Shown here: piece after piece, positions 1-6,548 of the stretch
Layout of the letters: each line of letters begins with the position of its first letter
Numbering within the stretch: the stretch's first letter is position 1
Source of the DNA: DATCSE01 sp036568605
GTDB lineage: Bacteria; Pseudomonadota; Gammaproteobacteria; Burkholderiales; Burkholderiaceae_C
Length of the DNA: 8,309 nucleotides
Direction: 5' to 3'
NCBI GenBank assembly: GCA_036568605.1
Contig: DATCSE010000481.1
Location: 1-8,309, forward strand
The notes under the pieces: generated by a model
The model's database searches: none
What the model was told of the DNA's origin: nothing
The model's input: only the letters and a program-made list of their open reading frames with translations
Position numbers and translations under genes: made by a program

Positions 1-941
1 TAGACCGGCCGCTCGATCAGGATGCGCGATGCCGCCGAGCAGGTCTGTCCGGCGTTCTGCAGGCCGGCGTTGACGAGGAACGGCAGCGCGGCGTCCAGGT
101 CCGCATCGGCGAACACGATCTGCGGGCTCTTGCCGCCCAGCTCCAGCGTGACCGGCACCGCGTTCTTCGATGCCGCGGCCTGCACCAGCGCGCCGGTCGC
201 GACCGAGCCGGTGAACGACAGGTGCTGCACGCCCGGGTGCGCCGCGAGCGCCGCGCCGGCCTCTTCGCCCAGCCCCGGCACGACGTTCAGTGCGCCGGCC
301 GGCAGCCCGGCCTCCTGCGCGATGCGCGCAAACGCGAGCACGGTCAGGCACGCCTCCTCCGCCGGCTTCAGCACGCAGGCATTGCCCATCGCCAGCGCCG
401 CGCCCACGCTGCGCCCGACGATCTGCATCGGGTAGTTCCACGGCACGATGTGGCCGGTCACGCCGTGCGGCTCGCGCACGGTCATCGCGGTGTAGCCGGC
501 GTTGAACGGCAGCGTCTGGCCGTGCACCTTGTCGGCCGCGCCGGCATAGAACTCGAGATAGCGGGCCAGCGCGACCGCGTCGGCGCGGCCCTGCTTCAGC
601 GGCTTGCCGACGTCCAGCGCCTCGAGGCGCGCAAGCTCGTCGGCGTGCTCGAGCACACGCTGGCCGATGCGCGCGAGCAGCCGGCCGCGCTCGGCGGCCG
701 TGAGGCGACCCCAGTCGCCATCGAGCGCCGCCTGTGCGGCCTGCACCGCGGCGTCGATGTCGGCGGCGGTGCCGCGCGCGATGCGCGCGAGCGCTGCGCC
801 GTCGGACGGGTTCTCGAGCGGGAGCGTCTCGCCGCTCGCGGCGCCGCGCCAGCGGCCGCCGATCAGCAGTTGTTCCGCATCGAAGGGGAGGGTGGCGGCG
901 ATACCCGTCACCACCGTCGAGGTCGTTGTCGTCGAAGCCAC
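1..941 (-). CDS. NAD(P)+-dependent aldehyde dehydrogenase, C-terminus cut by window edge
   Basis: Superfamily aldehyde dehydrogenase, which oxidises an aldehyde to its acid with NAD(P)+ in the cytoplasm. The 313 visible residues cover the cofactor domain and the start of the catalytic domain. Seen in order: VPWNYPMQI with Asn169, VLKPAEEA with Lys192 (cofactor binding), FTGSVATG near 240, LELGGKSP with general base Glu267, and NAGQTCSAASR with nucleophile Cys301. Numbering and spacing match the classical family closely. Roughly 170-190 C-terminal residues should lie beyond base 1. The chosen start is GTG at 939-941, because AGGAGA lies 5 nt upstream and the next candidates are GTGs deeper in the leader; the ATG at 941-943 is in another frame. 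The N-terminus is Thr/Ser rich (ASTTTTSTVVTG). The gene is divergent from the transporter operon and may share its control region. The specific substrate (betaine aldehyde, aminoaldehyde, other) cannot be assigned. Confidence 0.95.
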   Translation of the reverse strand, partial: MASTTTTSTVVTGIAATLPFDAEQLLIGGRWRGAASGETLPLENPSDGAALARIARGTAADIDAAVQAAQAALDGDWGRLTAAERGRLLARIGQRVLEHADELARLEALDVGKPLKQGRADAVALARYLEFYAGAADKVHGQTLPFNAGYTAMTVREPHGVTGHIVPWNYPMQIVGRSVGAALAMGNACVLKPAEEACLTVLAFARIAQEAGLPAGALNVVPGLGEEAGAALAAHPGVQHLSFTGSVATGALVQAAASKNAVPVTLELGGKSPQIVFADADLDAALPFLVNAGLQNAGQTCSAASRILIERPV

Positions 942-1025
942 ATCGGTCTCCTGTCGCTGGCGCGAAACATGCGTTGCATGCGGTCGCTCCAAGGTTTTGG
1001 GCCATGATATGAGAACCGAGCCGTC
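942..1025. promoter_or_regulatory. Divergent intergenic control region with a 13-bp inverted repeat
   Basis: This 84-bp stretch separates the divergent aldehyde dehydrogenase and permease genes, so it should contain both promoters or their 5' ends. The clearest structure is CATGC-GTT-GCATG at 968-980, a perfect 5+3+5 inverted repeat that could be an operator. I could not find a convincing sigma-70 pair of -35 and -10 boxes with normal spacing on either strand; only isolated half-matches are seen (for example TATCAT on the minus strand at 1004-1009). No regulator gene is present in the window. Confidence 0.35.
947..952 (-). promoter_or_regulatory. Ribosome binding site of the aldehyde dehydrogenase gene
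   Basis: On the minus strand this reads AGGAGA, 5 nt before the GTG at 939-941. It decides for this GTG over the overlapping out-of-frame ATG and over the GTG codons at 909-914. Confidence 0.75.
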
Positions 1026-2012
1026 GTGCTCGTCGTCGTTCCCGGTGCCGCCATCAGCCTCTTTCTGCTCAAGCGCTTCGCGACCTTCGTGGCCACGCTG
1101 CTGGTCGCTTCGGTCGTCGTGTTCGCGGTGCTGGATGTGCTGCCGGGCAACGTCGCCGACGTGATGCTGGGCGAGTCGGCGACGCCCGAAGCGCGCCAGG
1201 CGCTGATCGAGAAGCTGGGCCTGGATCGTCCGGCGCCCGAACGCTACGTGCACTGGCTGCAGGGCATCGCGCACGGCGACCTGGGCGTCAGCGTCTCGTA
1301 CGACACGCCGGCGGCGCAGTTGATCGCCGAGCGCCTCGTCGTCACCGGCCCGCTCGCGGTGCTCGCGATGCTGCTGACCAGCGCGATCGCACTGTCGCTC
1401 GGCCTGTACGCGGCGTCGCGCCACAACCGGCTCGGCGATGTGGGCGTGATGGCGGCGAGCCAGTTCGGGATCGCGGTGCCCAACTTCTGGTTCGCGATCC
1501 TCCTGATCCTGGTGTTCTCGGTGAAGCTGCAGTGGTTCGCGGCCGGCGGCTTCCCCGGCTGGAGCGAAGAAGACGGCGGCGGCTTCTGGCCGGCGCTGAA
1601 GGCGCTGATCCTGCCGGCGGTCGCACTCGCGGTGGTGCAGGCCGCGATCCTCGCGCGCATCACGCGCTCGGCGGTGCTGGACGTGCTGCGCGAGGACTTC
1701 GTCCGCACCGCACGCGCCAAGGGCCTGAGCAAGCGCGCGGTGCTGTGGCGGCACGTGCTGCGCAACGCGTTCGTGCCGGTGCTGACCGTGATGGGGCTGC
1801 AGTTCGCGAGCCTCTTGACCAGCACCATCATCGTCGAACAGGTGTTCTCGCTGCCCGGCCTCGGGCGGCTGATCTTCCAGGCGATCGCGAACCGCGACCT
1901 GCCGGTCGTGCGCAATGTCGTGATGCTGCTGGCCGCGGCGGTGATCGTGATCAACTTCGTCGTCGACGTGCTCTACGCCGTGATCGACCCGCGCTTGAAG
2001 GCGCACGGCTGA
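1026..2012 (+). CDS. Peptide/dipeptide-type ABC transporter, first permease (DppB/OppB family)
   Basis: Inner-membrane subunit of a peptide/nickel-type importer; with the second permease it forms the translocation channel. Its 328 residues match the family length. Six hydrophobic segments are seen at about 11-37, 106-130, 141-168, 190-212, 250-272 and 294-320, with the long periplasmic loop after the first segment (about 40-105) typical of DppB/OppB. The N-terminal LLKRFATFVATLLVAS block and the DVLPGN motif are characteristic. The EAA loop that contacts the ATPase is at about 223-243 (EDFVRTARAKGLSKRAVLW, with Gly233). The start is GTG at 1026: a stop lies in frame at 1005-1007 and the next in-frame ATG (residue 47) is past the first membrane segment. 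The ribosome binding site is weak (GAG at 1018-1020). The stop overlaps the next start as TGATG, so the two permeases are translationally coupled. Confidence 0.93.
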   Translation: MLVVVPGAAISLFLLKRFATFVATLLVASVVVFAVLDVLPGNVADVMLGESATPEARQALIEKLGLDRPAPERYVHWLQGIAHGDLGVSVSYDTPAAQLIAERLVVTGPLAVLAMLLTSAIALSLGLYAASRHNRLGDVGVMAASQFGIAVPNFWFAILLILVFSVKLQWFAAGGFPGWSEEDGGGFWPALKALILPAVALAVVQAAILARITRSAVLDVLREDFVRTARAKGLSKRAVLWRHVLRNAFVPVLTVMGLQFASLLTSTIIVEQVFSLPGLGRLIFQAIANRDLPVVRNVVMLLAAAVIVINFVVDVLYAVIDPRLKAHG

Positions 2013-2845
2013 TGGGCGGCCTGCGCCGCGTGCTGGCCCACAAGAGCTTCGCATTCGGCGCGGCGCTGGTCGCGCTGCTGGTCGCGACCGCACTGCTGTC
2101 GTTCGTCTGGACGCCGTACCCGCCGGCCGATCTGGACATCCCGAACAAGCTCGCGCCGCCGTCGGCCGCGCACTGGCTGGGTACCGACAGCCTGGGGCGC
2201 GACATTGTCTCGCTGTTGATCGCCGGCAGCCGCAACTCGATCGCAGTCGGCCTGATCGCGGTGGGCATCGGCCTCGTCTTCGGCGTCGCGCTGGGGCTGC
2301 TGGCGGCGGCGCAACGCGGCTGGGTCGAGGAGCTGGTGATGCGGTTCGCGGACTTCACGTTCGCGTTCCCGGCGCTGCTGTCGGCCATCATGCTGACGGC
2401 GATCTACGGGCCCGGGCTCGTGACCTCGGTGGTCGCGATCGGCATCTTCAACATCCCGGTGTTCGCGCGCATCACGCGCGCCGCGGCCAATGCGGTGTGG
2501 GCGCGCGAGTACGTGCTGGCAGCGCGCGCCTGCGGCAAGGGCCGCTTGCGGATCACGATCGAGCACGTGCTGCCGAACATCGCATCGCACATCATCGTGC
2601 AGGCGACGATCCAGTTCGCGCTGGCGATCCTCGCCGAGGCCGCGCTGAGTTATCTGGGCCTGGGCACGCAGCCGCCGACGCCCAGCTGGGGCCGCATGCT
2701 GAACGAGGCGCAGACGCTGATGTACCAGCGCTGGCAGCTCGCGGTCTGGCCCGGGCTGGCGATCGTGCTGTCGGTGCTGGGCTTGAATTTGATGGGCGAC
2801 GGGTTGCGCGATCTGCTCGACCCGCGGCTCGCGAGGCGGCGGTGA
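2012..2845 (+). CDS. Peptide/dipeptide-type ABC transporter, second permease (DppC/OppC family)
   Basis: Second membrane subunit of the importer, 277 residues, close to the usual DppC length. A cytoplasmic N-terminal stretch and membrane segment (about 11-33) are followed by the family motif HWLGTDSLGRD at 54-64, which marks the start of the permease core. Further hydrophobic segments lie at about 74-101, two within 116-152, then 190-212 and 244-264. The EAA loop is at about 166-189 (EYVLAARACGKGRLRITIEH, with Gly175). The C-terminal block SYLGLGTQPPTPSWGRML and the ending GDGLRDLLDPRL are typical of the family. ATG at 2012 shares its A with the previous stop (TGATG), and the gene's own stop overlaps the next ATG in the same way, so its place in a coupled operon is clear. 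The substrate cannot be inferred from permease sequence alone. Confidence 0.94.
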   Translation: MGGLRRVLAHKSFAFGAALVALLVATALLSFVWTPYPPADLDIPNKLAPPSAAHWLGTDSLGRDIVSLLIAGSRNSIAVGLIAVGIGLVFGVALGLLAAAQRGWVEELVMRFADFTFAFPALLSAIMLTAIYGPGLVTSVVAIGIFNIPVFARITRAAANAVWAREYVLAARACGKGRLRITIEHVLPNIASHIIVQATIQFALAILAEAALSYLGLGTQPPTPSWGRMLNEAQTLMYQRWQLAVWPGLAIVLSVLGLNLMGDGLRDLLDPRLARRR

Positions 2846-3954
2846 TGACGTTACCCTCAAATCCCGTCCGGGCTGAGCCTGTCGAAGCCCTTGCGCACCA
2901 TGGGACAGGCCCTTCGACAAGCTCAGGGCGAACGGGTGGGGATGCGTCAGGAAGAACGAGCGGGGAGGCATTGCTCACCGTCGCGAACCTGCGCGTCGCG
3001 CTGCCGACCGCGCGCGGCTGGGCCGAGGCGCTGCGCGGCATCGATCTGCAGCTCGCGCGCGGCGAGACGCTGGGCGTGATCGGCGAGAGCGGCTGCGGCA
3101 AGTCCATGGTCGCACTTGCGCTGATGGGGCTGCTGCCCGAGGGTGCGCAAGTCACCGGCAGCATCAAGCTCCATGGCCGCGAACTGGTCGGGCTGGACGA
3201 TGCCGAGCTGTGCGCACTGCGCGGCGACCGCCTCGGCATGATCTTCCAGGAGCCGATGACCGCGCTGAACCCGCTGCACACGGTGGGCGATCAGATTGCC
3301 GAGCCGCTCAGGCTGCATCGCGACATGGCCGGCAGCGCGGCGCGCGCCGAGGCGCTGCGGCTGCTCGAGCGCGTGCGCATGCCCAACGCGGCGCAGCGGC
3401 TCGATGCGCATCCGCACCAGCTCTCGGGCGGGCAGCGCCAGCGCGTGATGATCGCGATGGCCTTGGCCTGCGGCCCCGACCTGCTGATCGCCGACGAGCC
3501 GACCACGGCGCTGGACGTGACGATCCAGCGCGAGATCCTCGCGCTGATCGCCGAGCTGGTGCGCGACAGCGGCATGGCCCTGCTGCTGATCAGCCACGAC
3601 CTCGCGGTGATGGCGCGCACCGTCGCGCGGCTGCTCGTGATGTACGGCGGCAGCGTCGTCGAATCGGGGCCGACCGCCGAGGTCTTCCACCACCTCGCGC
3701 ACCCGTACACGCGCGGGCTGTTCGGCGCGCGGCCTCAGCTCGGCGCGGCGCGCACGGCGGCCGGGCAGCGGCCGCGGCTCGCGACGATACGCGGGCGCGT
3801 GCCCGAGCTCGTCGACATGCCGCCGGGCTGCCCGTTCGCGAACCGCTGCGACTATGCGGTCGAGGCGTGCAACGCGGCGCTGCCCGAGCCGGTCGTGATC
3901 GGCCCCGCTCACGCCGCGCGCTGTATCCGGCTCGGTGAGATCGGGGTGCCGTGA
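2845..3954 (+). CDS. Peptide/dipeptide-type ABC transporter, first ATPase (DppD/OppD family) with repeat-derived N-terminus
   Basis: ATP-hydrolysing subunit, 369 residues from ATG 2845. All nucleotide-binding motifs are intact: Walker A GESGCGKS at 80-87, Q-loop Gln135 in FQEPMTALNP, signature LSGGQRQR at 193-200, Walker B LLIADEP at 213-219, and switch His251. A C-terminal oligopeptide-transporter domain follows, with four cysteines at 329, 335, 342 and 360 (PPGCPFANRC block); this pattern is reported to hold an iron-sulfur cluster in some Opp ATPases, which is inference here. Residues 7-31 or so come from a palindromic repeat (2864-2935), and recognisable ATPase sequence begins only at LLTVANLRV (residue 43). 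The TGATG overlap supports ATG 2845. The in-frame TTG at 2971 would give a 327-residue protein of normal family length without the repeat, but its GGAGG is only 2 nt away. Walker A is followed by Met88 where Thr is common; this is tolerated in the family. Confidence 0.92.
   Translation: MTLPSNPVRAEPVEALAHHGTGPSTSSGRTGGDASGRTSGEALLTVANLRVALPTARGWAEALRGIDLQLARGETLGVIGESGCGKSMVALALMGLLPEGAQVTGSIKLHGRELVGLDDAELCALRGDRLGMIFQEPMTALNPLHTVGDQIAEPLRLHRDMAGSAARAEALRLLERVRMPNAAQRLDAHPHQLSGGQRQRVMIAMALACGPDLLIADEPTTALDVTIQREILALIAELVRDSGMALLLISHDLAVMARTVARLLVMYGGSVVESGPTAEVFHHLAHPYTRGLFGARPQLGAARTAAGQRPRLATIRGRVPELVDMPPGCPFANRCDYAVEACNAALPEPVVIGPAHAARCIRLGEIGVP
2864..2935. repeat. Interspersed palindromic repeat, copy 1, inside the ATPase 1 reading frame
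   Basis: Left arm 2864-2890 and right arm 2909-2935 are inverted copies (21 of 27 positions complementary) around an 18-nt loop. The core is CTGAGCCTGTCGAAG against CTTCGACAAGCTCAG. The left arm is 25/27 identical to the left arm of copy 2 (4029-4055), and the right arms match at 24/27. I recognise this as an abundant palindrome of proteobacterial genomes, often seen in predicted proteins as ALSLSKG, PELVEG or FDKLRANG; I know no settled family name. It starts 19 nt after the A of ATG 2845 and is read as PVRAEPVEA and GPSTSSGRTG. Confidence 0.9.
2962..2973 (+). promoter_or_regulatory. Alternative internal start signal of the ATPase 1 gene (GGGGAGG-CA-TTG)
   Basis: A good Shine-Dalgarno-like run, GGGGAGG (2962-2968), is followed by in-frame TTG 2971-2973, just where homology to ATPases begins. 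The 2-nt gap is too short for efficient use, so this is only a possible secondary start that would skip the repeat-derived leader. Confidence 0.25.
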
Positions 3955-4991
3955 TGGGTACGCAATCGTCGCAACCGTTCGGATTCCCACAACCGTTCGG
4001 ATTCCCACAACCGTTCGGCTCACCACAACCGTTCGGGCTGAGCTTGTCGAAGCCCTCGTCCACGCGGCACGGCGCTTCGACAAGCTCAGCGCGAGCGGAG
4101 CCTGCGTCAGCGCGAGCGGAGCCTGCGTCAGCGCGAGCGGAGCCTGCGTCAGCGCGAACGGAGCCTGCATCAGCGCGAGCGGAGCCTGCGTCAGCGCGAA
4201 CGGACTCGAAGCCCCTGCTCGTCGTCGACAACGTCGTCAAGCGCTACCACCTGCCGCGCGAATCGCTGTTCAAGCCGGCGCCGCAGGTCGAGGCGCTGCG
4301 CGGCGTTGGCTTCACGCTGCACGCGGGCCGCAGCCTGGGCATCGTCGGCGAATCGGGGTCGGGCAAGTCGACGCTCGCGCGGCTCGTGATGGCGCTCGAG
4401 GCGCCGACCTCGGGCCGCGTGATCATGCAAGGCCGCGACCTGAACACGCTGACGGCGGCCGAGCTGATGGCGGCGCGGCGCGATTTCCAGATGGTGTTCC
4501 AGGACCCGTACGGTTCGCTGGACCCGCGCCAGCGCGTCGAGCGCATCGTCGCCGAGCCGCTGATCGGCGTCCCGACCGACGAGGCGCGCGAGCGCGTCGC
4601 CGCGTCGCTCGAGGCGGTCGGCCTGCGCCCCACCGACGCGGCCAAGTACCCGCACGAATTCTCCGGCGGCCAGCGCCAGCGCATCGCGATCGCGCGGGCG
4701 CTGATCACGCGGCCCAAGCTGATCGTCGCCGACGAGCCGGTCAGCGCGCTCGATGTCTCGGTGCAAGCGCAGGTGCTGAACCTGCTGGCCGATCTGCAAT
4801 CGCAGTTCGGCGTGACCTACCTGTTCATCAGCCACGACCTCGCGGTTGTCGACCACGTGTGCGACGAGGTGGTCGTGATGCAGTCGGGCCGCATCGTCGA
4901 GCAGGGCGCGACCGCGCAGGTGTTCGCCGAGCCGGCGCACGCGTATACGCGCAGCCTGCTTGCGGCGGCTTCGGCTAGAGTCGATTCCTGA
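3954..4991 (+). CDS. Peptide/dipeptide-type ABC transporter, second ATPase (DppF/OppF family) with about 85-residue repeat-derived N-terminal extension
   Basis: Second ATP-hydrolysing subunit, 345 residues from ATG 3954. Motifs are complete: Walker A GESGSGKST at 132-140, Q-loop Gln183 in FQDPYGSLDP, signature FSGGQRQR at 236-243, Walker B LIVADEPVSALD at 256-267, and switch His294. Family sequence starts at about residue 86 (KPLLVVDNVVKRYHLP). Residues 7-28 are QPFGFP-type hexapeptides, 29-45 come from a palindrome, and 46-83 are repeats of the heptad SARAEPA. The ATPase core is only about 260 residues and ends soon after AHAYTRSLLAAA, so it lacks the C-terminal cysteine domain of ATPase 1, as in short members such as NikE. 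ATG 3954 overlaps the previous stop (TGATG). A GTG directly before it (3951) is less likely. After the arrays there is no in-frame ATG, GTG or TTG before Walker A, so at least part of the array must be translated if the gene is functional. Confidence 0.92.
   Translation: MGTQSSQPFGFPQPFGFPQPFGSPQPFGLSLSKPSSTRHGASTSSARAEPASARAEPASARAEPASARTEPASARAEPASARTDSKPLLVVDNVVKRYHLPRESLFKPAPQVEALRGVGFTLHAGRSLGIVGESGSGKSTLARLVMALEAPTSGRVIMQGRDLNTLTAAELMAARRDFQMVFQDPYGSLDPRQRVERIVAEPLIGVPTDEARERVAASLEAVGLRPTDAAKYPHEFSGGQRQRIAIARALITRPKLIVADEPVSALDVSVQAQVLNLLADLQSQFGVTYLFISHDLAVVDHVCDEVVVMQSGRIVEQGATAQVFAEPAHAYTRSLLAAASARVDS
3972..4036 (+). repeat. 18-bp tandem array (left array) in the ATPase 2 gene
   Basis: Units at 3972-3989, 3990-4007 and 4008-4025 begin CAACCGTTCGG; the first two are identical and the third differs only in its last seven bases. 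A fourth CAACCGTTCGG (4026-4036) runs straight into the left palindrome arm. The unit encodes the hexapeptide QPFGFP or QPFGSP. CCGTTCGG is also the outer tip of the palindrome arm, so the array looks like repeated duplication of the element's edge. Confidence 0.93.
4029..4098. repeat. Interspersed palindromic repeat, copy 2, inside the ATPase 2 reading frame
   Basis: Left arm 4029-4055 and right arm 4072-4098 are inverted copies with 24 of 27 positions complementary around a 16-nt loop. It is the same element as copy 1. The left arm is read here in a different frame (PFGLSLSKP) from copy 1 (PVRAEPVEA), while the right arm is read in the same frame (GASTSSARAE). Five of the six frames of the arm are free of stops, which makes in-frame landing easy. 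Confidence 0.93.
4087..4204 (+). repeat. 21-bp tandem array (right array) encoding SARAEPA heptads
   Basis: Five full units lie at 4087-4107, 4108-4128, 4129-4149, 4150-4170 and 4171-4191, with a 13-nt partial unit at 4192-4204. Units 1, 2, 3 and 5 are identical; unit 4 has two changes (GAGCGG to GAACGG, and GCGT to GCAT), and the partial unit shares the first change. The first 12 nt of each unit (CAGCGCGAGCGG) are the outer end of the right palindrome arm. The 21-bp length preserves frame, giving SARAEPA or SARTEPA. Confidence 0.95.
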
Positions 4992-5020
4992 AGGTTCTGA
5001 TTCGGACTTGTTCGGAAAGT

Positions 5021-5026
5021 GAGGAG
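5021..5026 (+). promoter_or_regulatory. Ribosome binding site of the binding-protein gene
   Basis: GAGGAG lies 7 nt before ATG 5034. It decides for this ATG against the in-frame GTG codons at 5019 and 5028, which either precede or touch the site. Confidence 0.8.
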
Positions 5027-5033
5027 CGTGTTC

Positions 5034-6548
5034 ATGCAAAGCTTATTCCGGCCGATGGGTTCATCATGGTTCGCCGGCGTCGCAGCACTCGCGTTGAGCG
5101 CGGCGTTCGCGATGCCCATGGCGCACGCGCAGGCGCGCAAGGACAGCGCCGTGCTCGGCATGATCCTCGAGCCGACCGGGCTGGACCCGACCACCGCGGC
5201 TGCCGCGGCGATCGGCGAGGTCGTGCACTACAACGTGCTGGAGGGCCTGACCAAGATCAACATGGACGGCTCCATCGTGCCGTTGCTCGCCGAGAGCTGG
5301 ACGGTCGACCCGGACGGCAAGGTCTACACCTTCAAGCTGAAGAAGGGCGTGAAGTTCCACGACGGCGAGGCGTTCGACGCCAGCGACGTGAAGTTCAGCT
5401 TCGAGCGCGCGAAGGCCGAAGGCTCGACCAACAAGGCGAAGAAGGCGGTGTTCGACAACATCGCCCGCATCGAGACGCCGGACCCGTACACGGTGCTGAT
5501 CGTGCTGAACGAGGCCGACGGCAACTTCCTGTTCCGCATGGGCGAGAACACCGCGGTGATCCTGGACCCGAAGAGCGCCGCGACCACCGCGAGCAAGCCG
5601 ATCGGCACCGGCCCGTACAAGTTCGAGTCGTGGGCCAAGGGTTCCGCGATCACGCTTTCGAAGAACGATGCGTACCGCAACGCCGGCGCGGTGAAGCTGA
5701 AGAAGGTGACGTTCCGCTTCATCAACGATCCGGCCGCGCAGGTGGCCGCGCTGCTCGCCGGCGACATCGACGGCATGCCGCGCTTCGGCTCGATCCAGAG
5801 CCTGAAGCAGTTCCAGAACGACCCGCGCTTCACGGTCGTCGCCGGCGGCACCGAAGGCAAGACCATCGTCAGCATCAACAACAAGAAGAAGCCGTTCGAC
5901 GACGTGCGGGTGCGGCGCGCGCTGGCCGCGGCGATCGACCGCAAGGCGGTGATCGACGCGTCGCAGGAAGGGCTCGCGAAGCCCATCGGCAGCCACATGG
6001 TGCCCACCGATGCCGGCTACATCGACCTGACCAACGTGAACCCGTACGACCCGGAGAAGGCCAAGGCACTGCTGAAGGAGGCAGGTGTGGCGACGCCGCT
6101 GAACGTCACGCTGACACTGCCGCCGCCGCCGTATGCGCGCCAAGGCGGCGAGATCATCGCGGCGCAGCTTGCGAAGGTCGGCATCGTCGCGAAGATCGAG
6201 AACGTCGAGTGGGCGCAGTGGCTGTCGGGGCCGTTCAAGGGCAGCTTCGACCTGACACTGATCAGCCACGTCGAGCCGCTGGACTTCGATCGCTACGCCG
6301 ATCCCAAGTATTACTGGGGTTACGACTCGAAGGCCTACAACGAGCTGTTCAAGAAGTACAACAGCACGACCGACGCAAAGGCCCGGCTGAAGATCCTCGG
6401 CGACATCCAGCGCCAGCTCGCGACCGACTCGGTCAACGTCTACCTGTACCAGCTGCCGCAGTTCGCAGTCGCGAAGAAGCAGCTCAAGGGCCTGTGGAGC
6501 AGCTCGCCGATCTTCGCGAACGACCTGGCCGCACTCAGTTGGCAATGA
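5034..6548 (+). CDS. Family 5 extracellular solute-binding protein of the peptide-type ABC importer
   Basis: Periplasmic binding protein (DppA/OppA-like, SBP_bac_5) that captures the substrate and delivers it to the permeases; 504 residues, normal for the family. The signal peptide has Arg6, a hydrophobic core at about 13-27 and a likely cut after AHA (residue 32) or AQA (34); no lipobox cysteine is seen, so it is probably soluble. The family signature region is at 85-125 (LAESWTVDPDGKVYTFKLKKG, then KFHDGEAFDASDVKFSFER). Typical later blocks include IGTGPYKFESW and VRRALAAAIDRKAVID, and the C-terminal lobe closes with a Gln-Leu-Pro block (YLYQLPQFAVAKKQLKGLW). The gene lies 42 bp after ATPase 2 with its own strong ribosome binding site, which fits the higher amounts usually needed of this subunit. 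Ligand class (peptide, glutathione, amide, other) cannot be told from sequence by eye. Confidence 0.95.
   Translation: MQSLFRPMGSSWFAGVAALALSAAFAMPMAHAQARKDSAVLGMILEPTGLDPTTAAAAAIGEVVHYNVLEGLTKINMDGSIVPLLAESWTVDPDGKVYTFKLKKGVKFHDGEAFDASDVKFSFERAKAEGSTNKAKKAVFDNIARIETPDPYTVLIVLNEADGNFLFRMGENTAVILDPKSAATTASKPIGTGPYKFESWAKGSAITLSKNDAYRNAGAVKLKKVTFRFINDPAAQVAALLAGDIDGMPRFGSIQSLKQFQNDPRFTVVAGGTEGKTIVSINNKKKPFDDVRVRRALAAAIDRKAVIDASQEGLAKPIGSHMVPTDAGYIDLTNVNPYDPEKAKALLKEAGVATPLNVTLTLPPPPYARQGGEIIAAQLAKVGIVAKIENVEWAQWLSGPFKGSFDLTLISHVEPLDFDRYADPKYYWGYDSKAYNELFKKYNSTTDAKARLKILGDIQRQLATDSVNVYLYQLPQFAVAKKQLKGLWSSSPIFANDLAALSWQ

Noticed and set aside
974..1011. Sigma-70 promoter from TTGCAT (974) and CATGAT or GATATG (1003-1011) for the permease operon
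   Set aside because: The spacing is at least 23 bp, well beyond the usual 16-18 bp, and the -10 matches are poor.
22..1012. Plus-strand open frames opposite the aldehyde dehydrogenase
   Set aside because: The minus strand carries all aldehyde dehydrogenase motifs with correct spacing; the plus-strand frames are Ala/Arg-rich shadows.
2843..2975. Frameshift or pseudogene at the start of ATPase 1
   Set aside because: The frame stays open from the TGATG start through the repeat into an intact ATPase with all motifs, so it is an in-frame insertion rather than a break.
4087..4204. CRISPR array
   Set aside because: The 21-bp units are directly contiguous with no spacers, encode a heptapeptide in frame, and no cas gene is present.
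2947..4240. Long minus-strand reading frames over the repeats, with repetitive ALTQAPL or ARADAGS-type peptides
   Set aside because: They are antisense to two intact ATPase genes. The repetition is the complement of the 21-bp array and the palindrome, and no minus-strand family similarity or ribosome binding site supports them.
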